27,844 nt of DNA from Clostridia bacterium (GCA_016295665.1 JAEDKS010000007.1:1-27844), one strand, 5' to 3'. Shown: positions 1-7,279, counted from the stretch's first letter. The notes: generated from the sequence alone by a model not told the origin. Program-made: numbers and translations.

Positions 1-329
1 TAGTAGCGCTGGCCGTGGCCCTCGTGGTCCATGTACTCAAAGGAGTACGCACCGGCAATCGCCCACACCAGGCACATCACCGCCGCGAAGAACTTGCCCG
101 CCGCGTCCGTGTGCAGGAATACGGGCAGGGTGTCGGACAGGGTGAACAGGCGCAGGGTCATATCCGGGGCCGTCAGCACAGGAATGAGCGACAGGCAGCA
201 CAGCAGCAGCGCGCCCAGGGTGAAGCGGCTGCGCAGCCGGGCGGAGGCGAAGGCGGGCACGAAGCCCACCGCCAGCCCGGCCAGCACCGGCAGCAGGATG
301 GGCGCCAGCAGATACCAGGAACCGATCAT
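1..329 (-). CDS. Proton-translocating antiporter subunit (MrpA/NuoL/NuoN-like), 3' end outside window
   Basis: Only the first 109 codons are present; the gene continues beyond base 1. It starts at ATG 329 after a GGAGGGATT ribosome site. The visible protein begins MIGSWYLLAPILLPVLAG, with a hydrophobic helix at residues 5-25, a second near 36-52, a short amphipathic stretch, and a third helix near 80-95 followed by YSFEYMDHE. This pattern (helix, helix, 'MxxVWxxAxxYSxEYM') is typical of the N-terminus of the proton-channel family shared by MrpA/MrpD and complex I NuoL/M/N. It follows MrpD by 46 bases in the same operon. It may be a short MrpA-like or second MrpD-like subunit; the missing C-terminus prevents a choice. 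Family call is confident, exact subunit is not. Confidence 0.75.
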   Translation of the reverse strand, partial: MIGSWYLLAPILLPVLAGLAVGFVPAFASARLRSRFTLGALLLCCLSLIPVLTAPDMTLRLFTLSDTLPVFLHTDAAGKFFAAVMCLVWAIAGAYSFEYMDHEGHGQRY

Positions 330-375
330 GGTGTAATCCCTCCAGCGGTGTGGATTGCAGGGGAAGCCCGGGGCG

Positions 376-1881
376 TCAGCCGAAGATGGCCAGCCCCCGG
401 GTGATGGCGTCCGTGATCACATGGGCGAACAGGCCCAGGCAGATGTTGGCCGCCGTGAAGCACAGGAGCGAGGCGTTGAAGCAGAAGCCGCGCTGCCCCT
501 TCTCCACGGAATAGCTGACGTCGGGGCGGGGCTGACGGTAGATGGTGATGACGGTCTTCATGAAGTACAGAGTGTTCAGCCAGGTGGAGATCACCAGCGC
601 CGCCAGCACCAGCAGCATCCGCGTACCGCCCGTCTGCACCGCCGCCATGGCGAAGTACAGCTTGCTGTTGAAGCCGCCGATGAAGGGGAAGCCGATCATG
701 GACAGCGCGCCCACGGTGAAGGCCACGCCCGCGATGGGGCTGCGGTAGGCCGAACCCCACAGGTCATGGAACTTCTTGCTGTTGCCGGAGGCGTCGGCCA
801 GGCCGCCCGCCGCCAGAAACAGCATGCTCTTGCACATGGCGTGGCTGAAGATGTGGAACACCGCGGCGATCATGCCCGCGTCGGTGCCCAGGCCGATGCC
901 CATGTACACATAGCCGATCTGCGCCACGGAGGAGTAGGCGATCATCCGGCGGATATCCGTCTGGCGGATGGCGGAGAGGGAGCCCATGATCATGCCCAGC
1001 AGCGCAAAGACGAACAGCACGTTGGGCAGCCGGGTGGAGGCGATTACGTCCAGGCCGATGACCCGGTACATGATCTTGATCAGCAGGAAGATGTAGCCCT
1101 TGCTCACCAGGGAGGACAGCACCGCCGAGGAGGTGGGGGTGGTGTAGCCGTAGGCGTCCGGCACCCAGGTGTGGAACGGGAACAGGGCGCTCTTGATGCT
1201 CAGGCCGATGGAGATCAGCGCCACCACCACGGTCAGGGGCATCTGGTATTCGCCGGTGGCGTGGAGCTGGGCCACAGCCTCCTTGATGTTGCTCATCAGC
1301 AGGTGGCCGGTCAGGTCATAGAGCAGGATGATGCCCAGCAGGAACAGGCCCGAGCCCACCAGGTTCATAATCATGTACCGGGTCGCCGCCACCAGCGTTC
1401 GGCCCCGGTTCCGCGCCGCAATCAGCGAACAGGCGGACAGGGTCATGATCTCCAGAAACACGTAGGCGGTGAAGATGTCGTTGGTGTACACCTGCGCCAT
1501 CAGCGCCGAGGACAGCAGCAGCAGCATGACGTAGTACAGGCTCACCTTGTCCTTCAGGATGTGCTCGTCAATCTTCTTCAGGCCGCCCAGCAGGGACAAA
1601 AGCATAATCAGCGAGAAGAACAGCGCCGTCACCGCCTCCAGCAATCCGGCGCGGATCTCGTTGCCCCAGGGGGCCGGATAGTGGCCCATCATGTAGGTGT
1701 AGCTGCCGCCGAAGCGGTGCATGAGCCCCACGAATACCGCCGACAGCACCACCTCCGCGCAGAGCACGAGGGTCGTCCAGTACCGGGCCGCCCGCCCCCG
1801 CAGCACGCTCGTCATGGCGGCGCTGCCCAGGGGCAGCAGGATGCAGGCGAAGGGAATGGACTGCCAAAGCGCAAGCTGCAT
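376..1881 (-). CDS. mrpD: Na+/H+ antiporter subunit D (MrpD/MbhH-like proton channel)
   Basis: A 501-residue, very hydrophobic protein with about 13-14 predicted helices, the usual size for MrpD. Family hallmarks are visible: the broken-helix segment KSALFPFHTWVPDAYGYT near residues 230-247 with its conserved Lys and His, the S-S-A-V-L-S-S-L-V-S-K-G stretch just after it, RRMIAYSSVAQIGY near 310-325, and FHIFSHAMCKSMLFLAAGG near 342-360. These charged residues form the proton path in MrpA/MrpD and NuoL/M/N. It would sit in the cytoplasmic membrane and couple proton flow to cation movement. It follows mrpC by 3 bases, so translation is probably coupled. A complex-I-like or hydrogenase-linked role (MbhH) is an alternative because of the operon order. 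Confidence 0.88.
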   Translation of the reverse strand: MQLALWQSIPFACILLPLGSAAMTSVLRGRAARYWTTLVLCAEVVLSAVFVGLMHRFGGSYTYMMGHYPAPWGNEIRAGLLEAVTALFFSLIMLLSLLGGLKKIDEHILKDKVSLYYVMLLLLSSALMAQVYTNDIFTAYVFLEIMTLSACSLIAARNRGRTLVAATRYMIMNLVGSGLFLLGIILLYDLTGHLLMSNIKEAVAQLHATGEYQMPLTVVVALISIGLSIKSALFPFHTWVPDAYGYTTPTSSAVLSSLVSKGYIFLLIKIMYRVIGLDVIASTRLPNVLFVFALLGMIMGSLSAIRQTDIRRMIAYSSVAQIGYVYMGIGLGTDAGMIAAVFHIFSHAMCKSMLFLAAGGLADASGNSKKFHDLWGSAYRSPIAGVAFTVGALSMIGFPFIGGFNSKLYFAMAAVQTGGTRMLLVLAALVISTWLNTLYFMKTVITIYRQPRPDVSYSVEKGQRGFCFNASLLCFTAANICLGLFAHVITDAITRGLAIFG

Positions 1882-1884
1882 GGC

Positions 1885-2289
1885 TCACTCCCCCTCCTTC
1901 CGCTTCACCTGCGTCACGATGGTGTCCGGCTGCTCGTGACGGGAGATGGCGGTGATCTCGTCGATGTCCAGGGTGTGGTAGCGGCGGTAGAGCCGCACGG
2001 TCAGGGACAGCATCACCGCCGTCACCGACACGCTGACCACGATGCCCGTCAGCACCAGGCCCGCCGGAATCGGGTTGATGTACGCCGCCATGTCCGTCAC
2101 CCCGTTCTCCACGATGGGTGCCGCGCGGCCCGCGATGTAGCCCTTCGCCGCCAGGAACAGGTAGATGGCGCTGTCCATCATGGAGAAGCCGATGATCTTC
2201 TTGACCATGTTCCGGTCCAGCAGCAGCGTGGTGAAGCCGATGCCGAAGAGAATCATGGCGGCGATCTCCTCGTAGTTGCCCAGATTCAT
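1885..2289 (-). CDS. mrpC: Na+/H+ antiporter subunit C (MrpC/NuoK-like)
   Basis: A 134-residue protein with three predicted helices: residues about 7-24, 33-52 (KKIIGFSMMDSAIYLFLAAK) and 72-98. The motif 'GFxxxxxAIxLFLAA' and the following long loop leading to 'NPIPAGLVLTGIVVSVSVTAVML' are characteristic of MrpC and related NuoK-type subunits. The C-terminus (after residue 100) is charged and ends in KRKEGE, likely cytoplasmic. It sits one base after the upstream MbhE/MrpB fusion gene and three before mrpD, consistent with a translationally coupled operon. MrpC usually supports assembly of MrpA with MrpD. The length is in the normal range. Confidence 0.88.
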   Translation of the reverse strand: MNLGNYEEIAAMILFGIGFTTLLLDRNMVKKIIGFSMMDSAIYLFLAAKGYIAGRAAPIVENGVTDMAAYINPIPAGLVLTGIVVSVSVTAVMLSLTVRLYRRYHTLDIDEITAISRHEQPDTIVTQVKRKEGE

Positions 2290-2290
2290 C

Positions 2291-3289
2291 TTACATGTCT
2301 CCTTTCCGGAACAGGGTGTAGAAGGCGTACATGGTGCAGCACACCACCAGACCCACCGCGATGTTCAGATAGGGAATCAGTCCCGCGGAGAAGATGCGGC
2401 CCGGGGTGCCGGGGGTGATGAAGGATGCCAGATGGTTGGCGCCGGTGAAGAAGGAGTAGGTCTTGCTGACCGCGTAGAAGGTCAGGGCGCACAGGGACAC
2501 CACCTGGAAGGTGCGGAAGCGGAAGAAGCGCTCCGTCTTTTTGAAGCCGAAGGCGTTCAGGTACAGAATCAGCCCCGCGCCCATCACCGCGCCGCCGGAG
2601 AATCCGCCGCCGGGGGAGATGTGTCCATTGAGGATGACATAGGCGCCGAACATGAGAATCAGCGGCACCAGAAAGGACGCCGCCGCCTGCAGGATGCGGT
2701 CGTTCTTCGGCTCGAAGCCCCGGTCCTCCGCCTCCATCTCCAGCTGCGCCGTGGCCTCGTCCCGCTCGGAGGTGATGCGCATGAGGATCAGCACCGAGCA
2801 GGCCGCCACGAACAGCACGTTGCTCTCGCCGAGGGTATCGAAGGCGCGGTAGTCCAGAATCATGCCCGCCACGATGTTCACCGCGCCGGTCTCCTCCATG
2901 CCCTGCTCGATGTAGCGCTGGCTGACCTCGTTGTGCACGGGGTTGTCCGGGCTGCCGTAGGGCGGCAGGTAGGACGCGGTCACCAGCAGCACCGCGATGA
3001 CGCCCAGGCAGATGATGATCGCCAGCAGCCGGTACAGCCGCGCCAGCCACTTCCGGCCGCTGGTGGCGCTCCACACGCGCAGGTGGTCGTAGGTCTCCTG
3101 CTCGTTCTGCAGCGCCTGCTCCCGCAGCTCCTCCGTGCGGTCGCCGGCGGCCTGGGGCACCGCGTAGGCCGAGGCGTCCGCGGTCACGTCCTCCCGCATG
3201 TGCTCGTCCAGCGCGCCGGAGCCCTCCAGCACCCAGCGCTTGAACCGGGGCCACCAGCTCCTTTCATACTCAGGCCTGATCCTTGCCAT
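2291..3289 (-). CDS. Fused MbhE-like and MrpB-like antiporter subunit
   Basis: A 332-residue protein. Residues 1-80 are hydrophilic and highly charged, with no recognised domain. A helix at about 84-106 is followed by a loop and the segment 'NIVAGMILDYRAFDTLGE' (138-155), which matches the MbhE subunit and the end of MrpA ('V-x-V-I-L-V-D-F-R-G-F-D-T-L-G-E' type). After a second helix (157-170) and a charged linker, residues about 197-332 match MrpB, with the signature ISPGGGFSGGAV at 224-235. Start ATG 3289 follows a GGAGGA site and overlaps the upstream gene by 20 bases. In most Mrp systems MrpB is a separate protein of about 140 residues and the MbhE part belongs to MrpA, so this is a rearranged subunit. 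Function is membrane cation/proton antiport. Confidence 0.85.
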   Translation of the reverse strand: MARIRPEYERSWWPRFKRWVLEGSGALDEHMREDVTADASAYAVPQAAGDRTEELREQALQNEQETYDHLRVWSATSGRKWLARLYRLLAIIICLGVIAVLLVTASYLPPYGSPDNPVHNEVSQRYIEQGMEETGAVNIVAGMILDYRAFDTLGESNVLFVAACSVLILMRITSERDEATAQLEMEAEDRGFEPKNDRILQAAASFLVPLILMFGAYVILNGHISPGGGFSGGAVMGAGLILYLNAFGFKKTERFFRFRTFQVVSLCALTFYAVSKTYSFFTGANHLASFITPGTPGRIFSAGLIPYLNIAVGLVVCCTMYAFYTLFRKGDM

Positions 3290-3575
3290 GGGCCCCGTCC
3301 TCCTTTCGCTCCGCGCCCTCCGCCGGCTCCCTGCCGGTAACGTCGATGGCGTGAATCTTCTTCAGCGTGATGAACAGAAGCAGGCTCGTGATGCCCGAGC
3401 CCACCGCCGCCTCGGTGATCGCCAGGTCGGGGGAGGCCAGCAGCATCCAGATGATGCTCATCGCCAGGCTCTGCCCCATGAACACCACGCAGGCGGTCAG
3501 CAGATTCTTCGTCTGCGCCACCGCCAGCGCACAGCAGATGACAAAGATCAGCAGCAGTACGGAAAGCACCTGCAT
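3270..3575 (-). CDS. DUF4040/MbhD-like antiporter subunit
   Basis: A 101-residue protein with three predicted helices in residues 1-72, and a charged tail ending KEDGAHGKDQA. The segment 'SPDLAITEAAVGSGITSLLLFI' (about 48-69) is the hallmark of the DUF4040 domain. That domain occurs as MbhD in membrane hydrogenases and as a late domain of MrpA. Start ATG 3575 lies one base after the mrpG stop; an in-frame upstream ATG at 3614 would overlap mrpG by 38 bases and has no better ribosome site. The 3' end overlaps the next gene by 20 bases. Together with the next gene it supplies the part normally fused to the end of MrpA, which explains why the operon has split subunits. Confidence 0.85.
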   Translation of the reverse strand: MQVLSVLLLIFVICCALAVAQTKNLLTACVVFMGQSLAMSIIWMLLASPDLAITEAAVGSGITSLLLFITLKKIHAIDVTGREPAEGAERKEDGAHGKDQA

Positions 3576-3576
3576 C

Positions 3577-3936
3577 TCAGTCGCCCTCCTTTTCCCGGCG
3601 CACCATGTCCTCATCCAGGACGGTCATGCTCCTGTCCAGCTCGTCGTTCACCGTGACCTCCAGCCGCGCCAGCAGATGGGAGGTCACCGGGCTGGTCAGC
3701 CACAGGAACAGAATGACCACCAGCATCTTCAGCGTCGCCACCTGAAAGCCCAGGGCGATCATCAGCCCCGCCAGCATCAGCAGCATGCCCAGCGTGTCCA
3801 GCAGCGCGGCGGCGTGCATCCGACTCAGGGCGTAGCGGAAGCGAAACACGCCCACCACGCCCGTGATGATGACAAACAGCCCCGCCAGCGTACACGCCGC
3901 CGACAGCAGGAATCGAATCACTTCCCAGGCACTCAC
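3577..3936 (-). CDS. mrpG: Na+/H+ antiporter subunit G
   Basis: A 119-residue protein with three predicted helices (about residues 8-30, 44-64, 66-86). The segment 'GVFRFRYALSRMHAAALLDTLGMLLMLAG' follows the MrpG pattern 'G-x-x-R-x-x-D-x-x-x-R-x-H-A-x-x-x-x-x-T-L-G', with the conserved 'RMHAA' and 'TLG'. The C-terminus is acidic and likely cytoplasmic (NDELDRSMTVLDEDMV). Its start overlaps the mrpF stop by 4 bases (ATGA type), indicating coupled translation, and its stop is one base before the DUF4040 gene. MrpG is a small accessory subunit of the antiporter complex; its separate biochemical role is not settled in the family. Confidence 0.88.
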   Translation of the reverse strand: MSAWEVIRFLLSAACTLAGLFVIITGVVGVFRFRYALSRMHAAALLDTLGMLLMLAGLMIALGFQVATLKMLVVILFLWLTSPVTSHLLARLEVTVNDELDRSMTVLDEDMVRREKEGD

Positions 3937-4277
3937 GGCTCCTCCGCCTCCTTTTTCTCCGCATGTTCCGCAGCCTGCGCCGCCTGACGCGCCTTAGCGC
4001 GCTTTTCGTGGTACAGGCCGATGCAGATCTTGCTCAGCAGCACCACCGCCAGGAAGGACAGCATGGTGTAGATCATCGCCACATCCACCAGATAGCCCTC
4101 GCCCAGAAGGAAGGCCAGCACACAGATGATGATGACGGTCGTGGTGCCCATCATGTTCACCGCGATGACCCGGTCCGTGGTTCGCGGTCCCCGGATGGCC
4201 CGCAGCAGGCAGCACAGCAGCGTCAGCCCCAGCACCACCAGCGCGATGGTGTACAGCGTCTGATAGGCCTTATCCAT
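3933..4277 (-). CDS. mrpF: Na+/H+ antiporter subunit F
   Basis: A 114-residue protein with three predicted helices (about 8-27, 36-56, 62-84). The segment 'RAIRGPRTTDRVIAVNMMGTTTVIII' is a close match to the MrpF family core 'R-x-x-x-G-P-x-x-x-D-R-V-x-A-x-x-x-x-G', and 'DVAMIYTMLSFLAVVLLSK' follows, as in MrpF/MbhB. The tail after residue 88 is rich in Ala, Lys and Glu and is probably cytoplasmic. The ATG overlaps the end of mrpE by 8 bases. The family is part of the Mrp complex; MrpF has also been linked to sodium and bile-salt efflux in Bacillus, but the sequence cannot show that here. Confidence 0.88.
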   Translation of the reverse strand: MDKAYQTLYTIALVVLGLTLLCCLLRAIRGPRTTDRVIAVNMMGTTTVIIICVLAFLLGEGYLVDVAMIYTMLSFLAVVLLSKICIGLYHEKRAKARQAAQAAEHAEKKEAEEP

Positions 4278-4776
4278 GCTTCCTTCCTCCCCTCTTGTCC
4301 GTTTCCTGTGCCTTCGGCCCGCCCTCCAGCTTCATCAGGCGGGTCTCCTGCGCGGAGCCCGCCAGCCCCTCGGCGAAGTCCTCGTCCAGGCAGTGCACCA
4401 GCAGCTTGTCCCCCTGCATGGTCACCGTGATGGTGCCGGGGGTGATGGTGATGGAGTTCGCCAGAATCACCCGCGCATAGTTCCCCCGCAGCCGCGTGCG
4501 GAAGGACACCAGCCGGGGCTGCACCTCCCATTTCGGTGACCAGATCAGCCGGATGGTCGCCAGGCAGCTGCGGACGATCTCCACAATCAGGCAGCCCAGA
4601 TACGCCAGCGCCCCGGGCAGGCGCTTCACCAGCGCCCACTCCTTCCGGGGGGAATAGTCCATAAACTTCCAGATAAACAGGTAGATCAGCACGCTGAGCA
4701 CCGCGCCCACCACGGCGATCTCCCCCGTCCATTGTCCGTTGAGCAGCACCCAGAAACCAAACAGCAGGAACAACAT
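4270..4776 (-). CDS. mrpE: Na+/H+ antiporter subunit E, first gene of the Mrp-like operon
   Basis: A 168-residue protein of the MrpE family. It opens with MLFLLFGFWVLLNGQWTGE (helix 1), followed by a second helix near 20-40, then a membrane-associated segment around residues 56-75, and a soluble C-terminal domain. 'LANSITITPGTITVTMQGDKLLVHCLDED' (about 106-134) is the strongly conserved MrpE core. Start ATG 4776 was chosen because AAGGAGG lies 7 bases upstream and the promoter at 4838-4866 lies just beyond; an open frame continues to 5037 but would run through the promoter. The last residues (KAQETDKRGGRKHG) are basic. It is the 5' gene of the operon, as MbhA is in Mbh clusters. Confidence 0.9.
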   Translation of the reverse strand: MLFLLFGFWVLLNGQWTGEIAVVGAVLSVLIYLFIWKFMDYSPRKEWALVKRLPGALAYLGCLIVEIVRSCLATIRLIWSPKWEVQPRLVSFRTRLRGNYARVILANSITITPGTITVTMQGDKLLVHCLDEDFAEGLAGSAQETRLMKLEGGPKAQETDKRGGRKHG

Positions 4777-4837
4777 GGGCAGGCCTCCTTTGTCCGGGCG
4801 GGGCATGGCTCGCTTTGCCCGCGCTCCGCCGCCTGTT

Positions 4838-4866
4838 ATTGTAGCGCCGGGGGGACTTTTTGTCAA
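4838..4866 (-). promoter_or_regulatory. Sigma-A promoter of the mrp operon
   Basis: Read on the minus strand, -35 TTGACA (4861-4866) and -10 TACAAT (4838-4843) are separated by exactly 17 bases. The -35 is a perfect match to consensus and the -10 matches in 5 of 6 positions. Transcription would start near 4831, giving a leader of about 55 bases before mrpE. Confidence 0.8.
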
Positions 4867-4880
4867 TTTCTGTTCAGGCA

Positions 4881-4898
4881 CCAAATTGACCAGTTTGG
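4881..4898. promoter_or_regulatory. Imperfect palindrome upstream of the mrp promoter
   Basis: The 18-base sequence CCAAATTGACCAGTTTGG has CCAAA/TTTGG outer arms and 14 of 18 positions symmetric. It lies about 15 bases upstream of the mrp -35 on that strand, a usual activator position. The binding protein cannot be named. Confidence 0.35.
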
Positions 4899-4975
4899 AC
4901 AGGTTGCGTAAGTTTTTCTTCCTATTAAAATTATCGAGACACTTTTCTGCCGTGCCCCTCCGGCGATGCTGCAGC

Positions 4976-5005
4976 GGGGCGGAGGGGGCGGGCGGAGGGG
5001 GCGGG
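4976..5005 (+). repeat. Tandem 13-base GC-rich repeat with G-quadruplex potential
   Basis: GCGGAGGGGGCGG occurs twice in perfect tandem (4979-4991 and 4992-5004), preceded by GGGG. On the plus strand this gives five runs of three or more G separated by 1-4 bases, matching the usual quadruplex rule. It ends 17 bases before the -35 of the plus-strand promoter. Confidence 0.7.
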
Positions 5006-5022
5006 AAATTTGTCGCAGGGAG

Positions 5023-5051
5023 TTGACGAAACCGCATAAAAGATTTACAAT
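5023..5051 (+). promoter_or_regulatory. Sigma-A promoter for the unknown gene and pgcA
   Basis: -35 TTGACG (5023-5028) and -10 TACAAT (5046-5051) are separated by 17 bases; each differs from consensus at one position. The predicted start is near 5058, about 28 bases before the first gene. Confidence 0.8.
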
Positions 5052-5085
5052 ATTGTTATCTTGTGCCTTTTCGGGAGCGTGATGG

Positions 5086-5598
5086 ATGATGGCGGAGCAG
5101 GGTGTGCTGTCCATTTTCGGCTATGCCTACCGGCCCATGGTGCCCATGCAGGAGAACGACGGCGGCTTCACCGTGAACCTGCTGGAGAACGATGTGCTGG
5201 TCTTTTCACAGTACAACACGCGGCGCCAGGTGCTTCAGGAGTTCCGCTTCCAGCTGCCGCCCGAGGTCCGGCAGCGCTATCTGGCGCTGGTGAGCCAGGC
5301 CCGGCCCTGGATGGGCAGCGTGCCGCCCCTCATGCGCCCCGGCGAGGATTCGGTCAGCGAGTACACCTTCTGCTTCTGCGGCTACCCCGTGTTCCGCATT
5401 GAGGACATGGTGCAGCTCATGGACTGCCCCTTCCGGAGCATTCGCGGGCACTACACGCGGCTGGTCTACGGGCTCATGGAGAGCATCAGCATCCTGCTGC
5501 TGCACTGCGGCATCGACCTGCAGCCCAATTCCTTCACCTGGAATCAAAACGTCATCCGTCCCCTGGTTCCCATGAACTACTACAGCACCTACGCCTGA
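5086..5598 (+). CDS. Unknown 170-residue protein
   Basis: I do not recognise a family. The start is ATG 5086 (or the adjoining ATG 5089), with GGGAG 8 bases upstream and a strong promoter just before. The protein is soluble in appearance: no signal peptide and no clear membrane helix, though residues 132-143 (MESISILLLHCG) form a short hydrophobic stretch. It is rich in aromatics and has conserved-looking segments such as PMQENDGGFTVNLLENDVLVF (about 20-40, quoted in part as VNLLENDVLVF), YTFCFCGYPVFRIEDMVQLM in the middle, and a C-terminus ending PLVPMNYYSTYA. pgcA begins 19 bases downstream with its own AAGGAGG site and no terminator between, so the two are probably co-transcribed. A link to sugar-phosphate metabolism is only a guess from position. 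Confidence 0.75.
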   Translation: MMAEQGVLSIFGYAYRPMVPMQENDGGFTVNLLENDVLVFSQYNTRRQVLQEFRFQLPPEVRQRYLALVSQARPWMGSVPPLMRPGEDSVSEYTFCFCGYPVFRIEDMVQLMDCPFRSIRGHYTRLVYGLMESISILLLHCGIDLQPNSFTWNQNVIRPLVPMNYYSTYA

Positions 5599-5617
5599 CG
5601 CGAAGGAGGTTTTTCCC

Positions 5618-7279
5618 ATGGCCCGAGAGGATTACCAGCGCTGGCTGCTGGCGGAGAACATGCCCGAGGAGCTCCGCAGCCAGCTCGTCCGCATGGACGC
5701 GGAGGAACAGAACGACAGCTTCTACCGGGATCTCGCCTTCGGCACCGGCGGACTGCGCGGCGTGGTCGGCGCCGGCACCAACCGGATGAACGTGTTCACC
5801 GTCAGCAAGGCCACCCGGGGGCTGGGGCGCTACCTGCTCAAGACCTTTGAAAAGCCCAGCTGCGCCGTCAGCTACGACAGCCGCATCCACTCCAGGGACT
5901 TTGCCGAGCTCACCGCCGCCACCCTGGCGGAGATGGGCGTACAGGTCTGCCTGTATCCCCGGCTGATGCCCACCCCCATGCTCTCCTACGCCGTGCGGCA
6001 TGAGCACTGCAGCGGCGGCGTTATGATTACCGCCAGCCACAACCCCGCCAAGTTCAACGGCTACAAGGTCTACGGCGCCGACGGCTGCCAGATCACGCTG
6101 GAGGCCGCCGACCTCATCCAGTCCTTCATCGGCGCGGAGGAGACGCTGGTGGATGCCCTGCCCGATTTCCACGCCATGCTGGAGAAGGGCAGCATCCGCT
6201 ACATCGGTCAGGAGCTCATCGAGGACTACTACCGGGATGTGTGGAAGCTGCGCATCGCCCCCACCAGCCAGCCCCTGCACATCGTCTACAGCCCCCTGAA
6301 CGGCACCGGCAACGAGCCCGTGCGGGAGGTGCTGCGCCGGATGGGCAACATTCAGGTGGACGTGGTGGCGGAGCAGGAGAAGCCCCACGGCTGCTTCCCC
6401 ACCGCCCCCTATCCGAACCCCGAGATTCGCGAGGCCATGCGCCTGGCCATCGCCAAGACCATTGAGACCGGCGCTGACCTGTGCATCGCCACCGACCCCG
6501 ACTGCGACCGCATCGGCGCGGGCGTCCGGGTGGGCGATCAGGTGACGCTCATCTCCGGCAACGACATGGGCGTGCTGCTGCTGGACTATGTGTGCAGCCA
6601 CCGCCGCGCCGCCGGGAGCGAGCTGCCCCCCGTGGCGGTCAAGACCATCGTCACCACCGAGATGGCGGTGCCCATCTGCGAAAAGTACGGCGTGGAGCTG
6701 CGGAACGTGCTGACCGGCTTCAAGTTCATCGGCGAGCAGATCGGCCTGCTGGAGAAGGAGGGCCACCCGGAGCGGTACGTCTTTGGCTTTGAGGAGAGCT
6801 ACGGCTACCTGAGCGGCACCGACGTCCGCGACAAGGACGCGGTCAACGCCGCCCTGCTGGTGTGCGAGATGGCTGCCAACTGCAAGGCCCAGGGCATGAC
6901 GCTGCTGGACAAGCTGGACGCGCTGCGCCGGGAGCACGGCTTCTACGGGCAGCGGCTGCTGACCTTCCAGTACGAGGGCGAGAGCGGCGCGCAGAAGATG
7001 GCGCAGATCATGGCCGCGCTGCGCTCTCCCCTGTCCCTTTTGGAGGCTCCCGTGCTCCAGACCAGCCGGCGCATCGACTACCTGAACGACGCCACCGGCC
7101 TCCCCGCCAGCGACGTGCTGTCCTTCCAGCTGTCAGGCGGCGGCAAGATCATCGTCCGCCCCTCCGGCACCGAGCCCAAGCTCAAGGCCTACCTGTTCGC
7201 CCGTGGCGAGGATCAGCCCCGGGCCGAGAAGGCGCTGGATGCCCTCGAGGCCGTCATGAACCGCGCCTGTCAGGCGTAA
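5618..7279 (+). CDS. pgcA: Phospho-sugar mutase (phosphoglucomutase/phosphomannomutase family)
   Basis: A 553-residue enzyme of the alpha-D-phosphohexomutase family, the length typical of the PgcA-type phosphoglucomutases of Firmicutes. It interconverts hexose 1- and 6-phosphates through a phosphoserine in the cytoplasm. Four signature loops are visible in order: TASHNP at 138-143 with catalytic Ser140; metal-binding DPDCDR at 293-298; sugar-binding GFEESYGY near 388-395; and phosphate-binding RPSGTEP at 514-520. The N-terminal FGTGGLRG (41-48) is also typical of this subfamily. Start ATG 5618 has AAGGAGG at 5603-5609. A hairpin terminator follows at 7295-7325. It probably supplies glucose 1-phosphate for glycogen or cell-surface polymers. 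The substrate (glucose against mannose) cannot be proved from motifs, so the symbol is by similarity of length and motifs. Confidence 0.88.
   Translation: MAREDYQRWLLAENMPEELRSQLVRMDAEEQNDSFYRDLAFGTGGLRGVVGAGTNRMNVFTVSKATRGLGRYLLKTFEKPSCAVSYDSRIHSRDFAELTAATLAEMGVQVCLYPRLMPTPMLSYAVRHEHCSGGVMITASHNPAKFNGYKVYGADGCQITLEAADLIQSFIGAEETLVDALPDFHAMLEKGSIRYIGQELIEDYYRDVWKLRIAPTSQPLHIVYSPLNGTGNEPVREVLRRMGNIQVDVVAEQEKPHGCFPTAPYPNPEIREAMRLAIAKTIETGADLCIATDPDCDRIGAGVRVGDQVTLISGNDMGVLLLDYVCSHRRAAGSELPPVAVKTIVTTEMAVPICEKYGVELRNVLTGFKFIGEQIGLLEKEGHPERYVFGFEESYGYLSGTDVRDKDAVNAALLVCEMAANCKAQGMTLLDKLDALRREHGFYGQRLLTFQYEGESGAQKMAQIMAALRSPLSLLEAPVLQTSRRIDYLNDATGLPASDVLSFQLSGGGKIIVRPSGTEPKLKAYLFARGEDQPRAEKALDALEAVMNRACQA

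Larger units (their letters stand above)
4777..5085. other. 309-base divergent control region between mrpE and the unknown gene
   Basis: This gap holds no credible gene. It contains a minus-strand promoter for the antiporter operon (4838-4866), an imperfect palindrome (4881-4898), an AT-rich patch around 4910-4935 (atypical for this GC-rich window), a GC-rich tandem repeat with quadruplex potential (4976-5005), and a plus-strand promoter (5023-5051). Confidence 0.8.

Noticed and set aside
355..2418. Long plus-strand open frame (687 codons) opposite mrpD and mrpC
   Set aside because: It is antisense to two clear membrane proteins. Its product is extremely rich in His, Gln, Arg and Gly with no domain, which is what GC-rich antisense frames give.
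4863..5114. Small minus-strand open frame in the divergent control region
   Set aside because: It overlaps both promoters and the tandem repeat, and has no plausible ribosome site.
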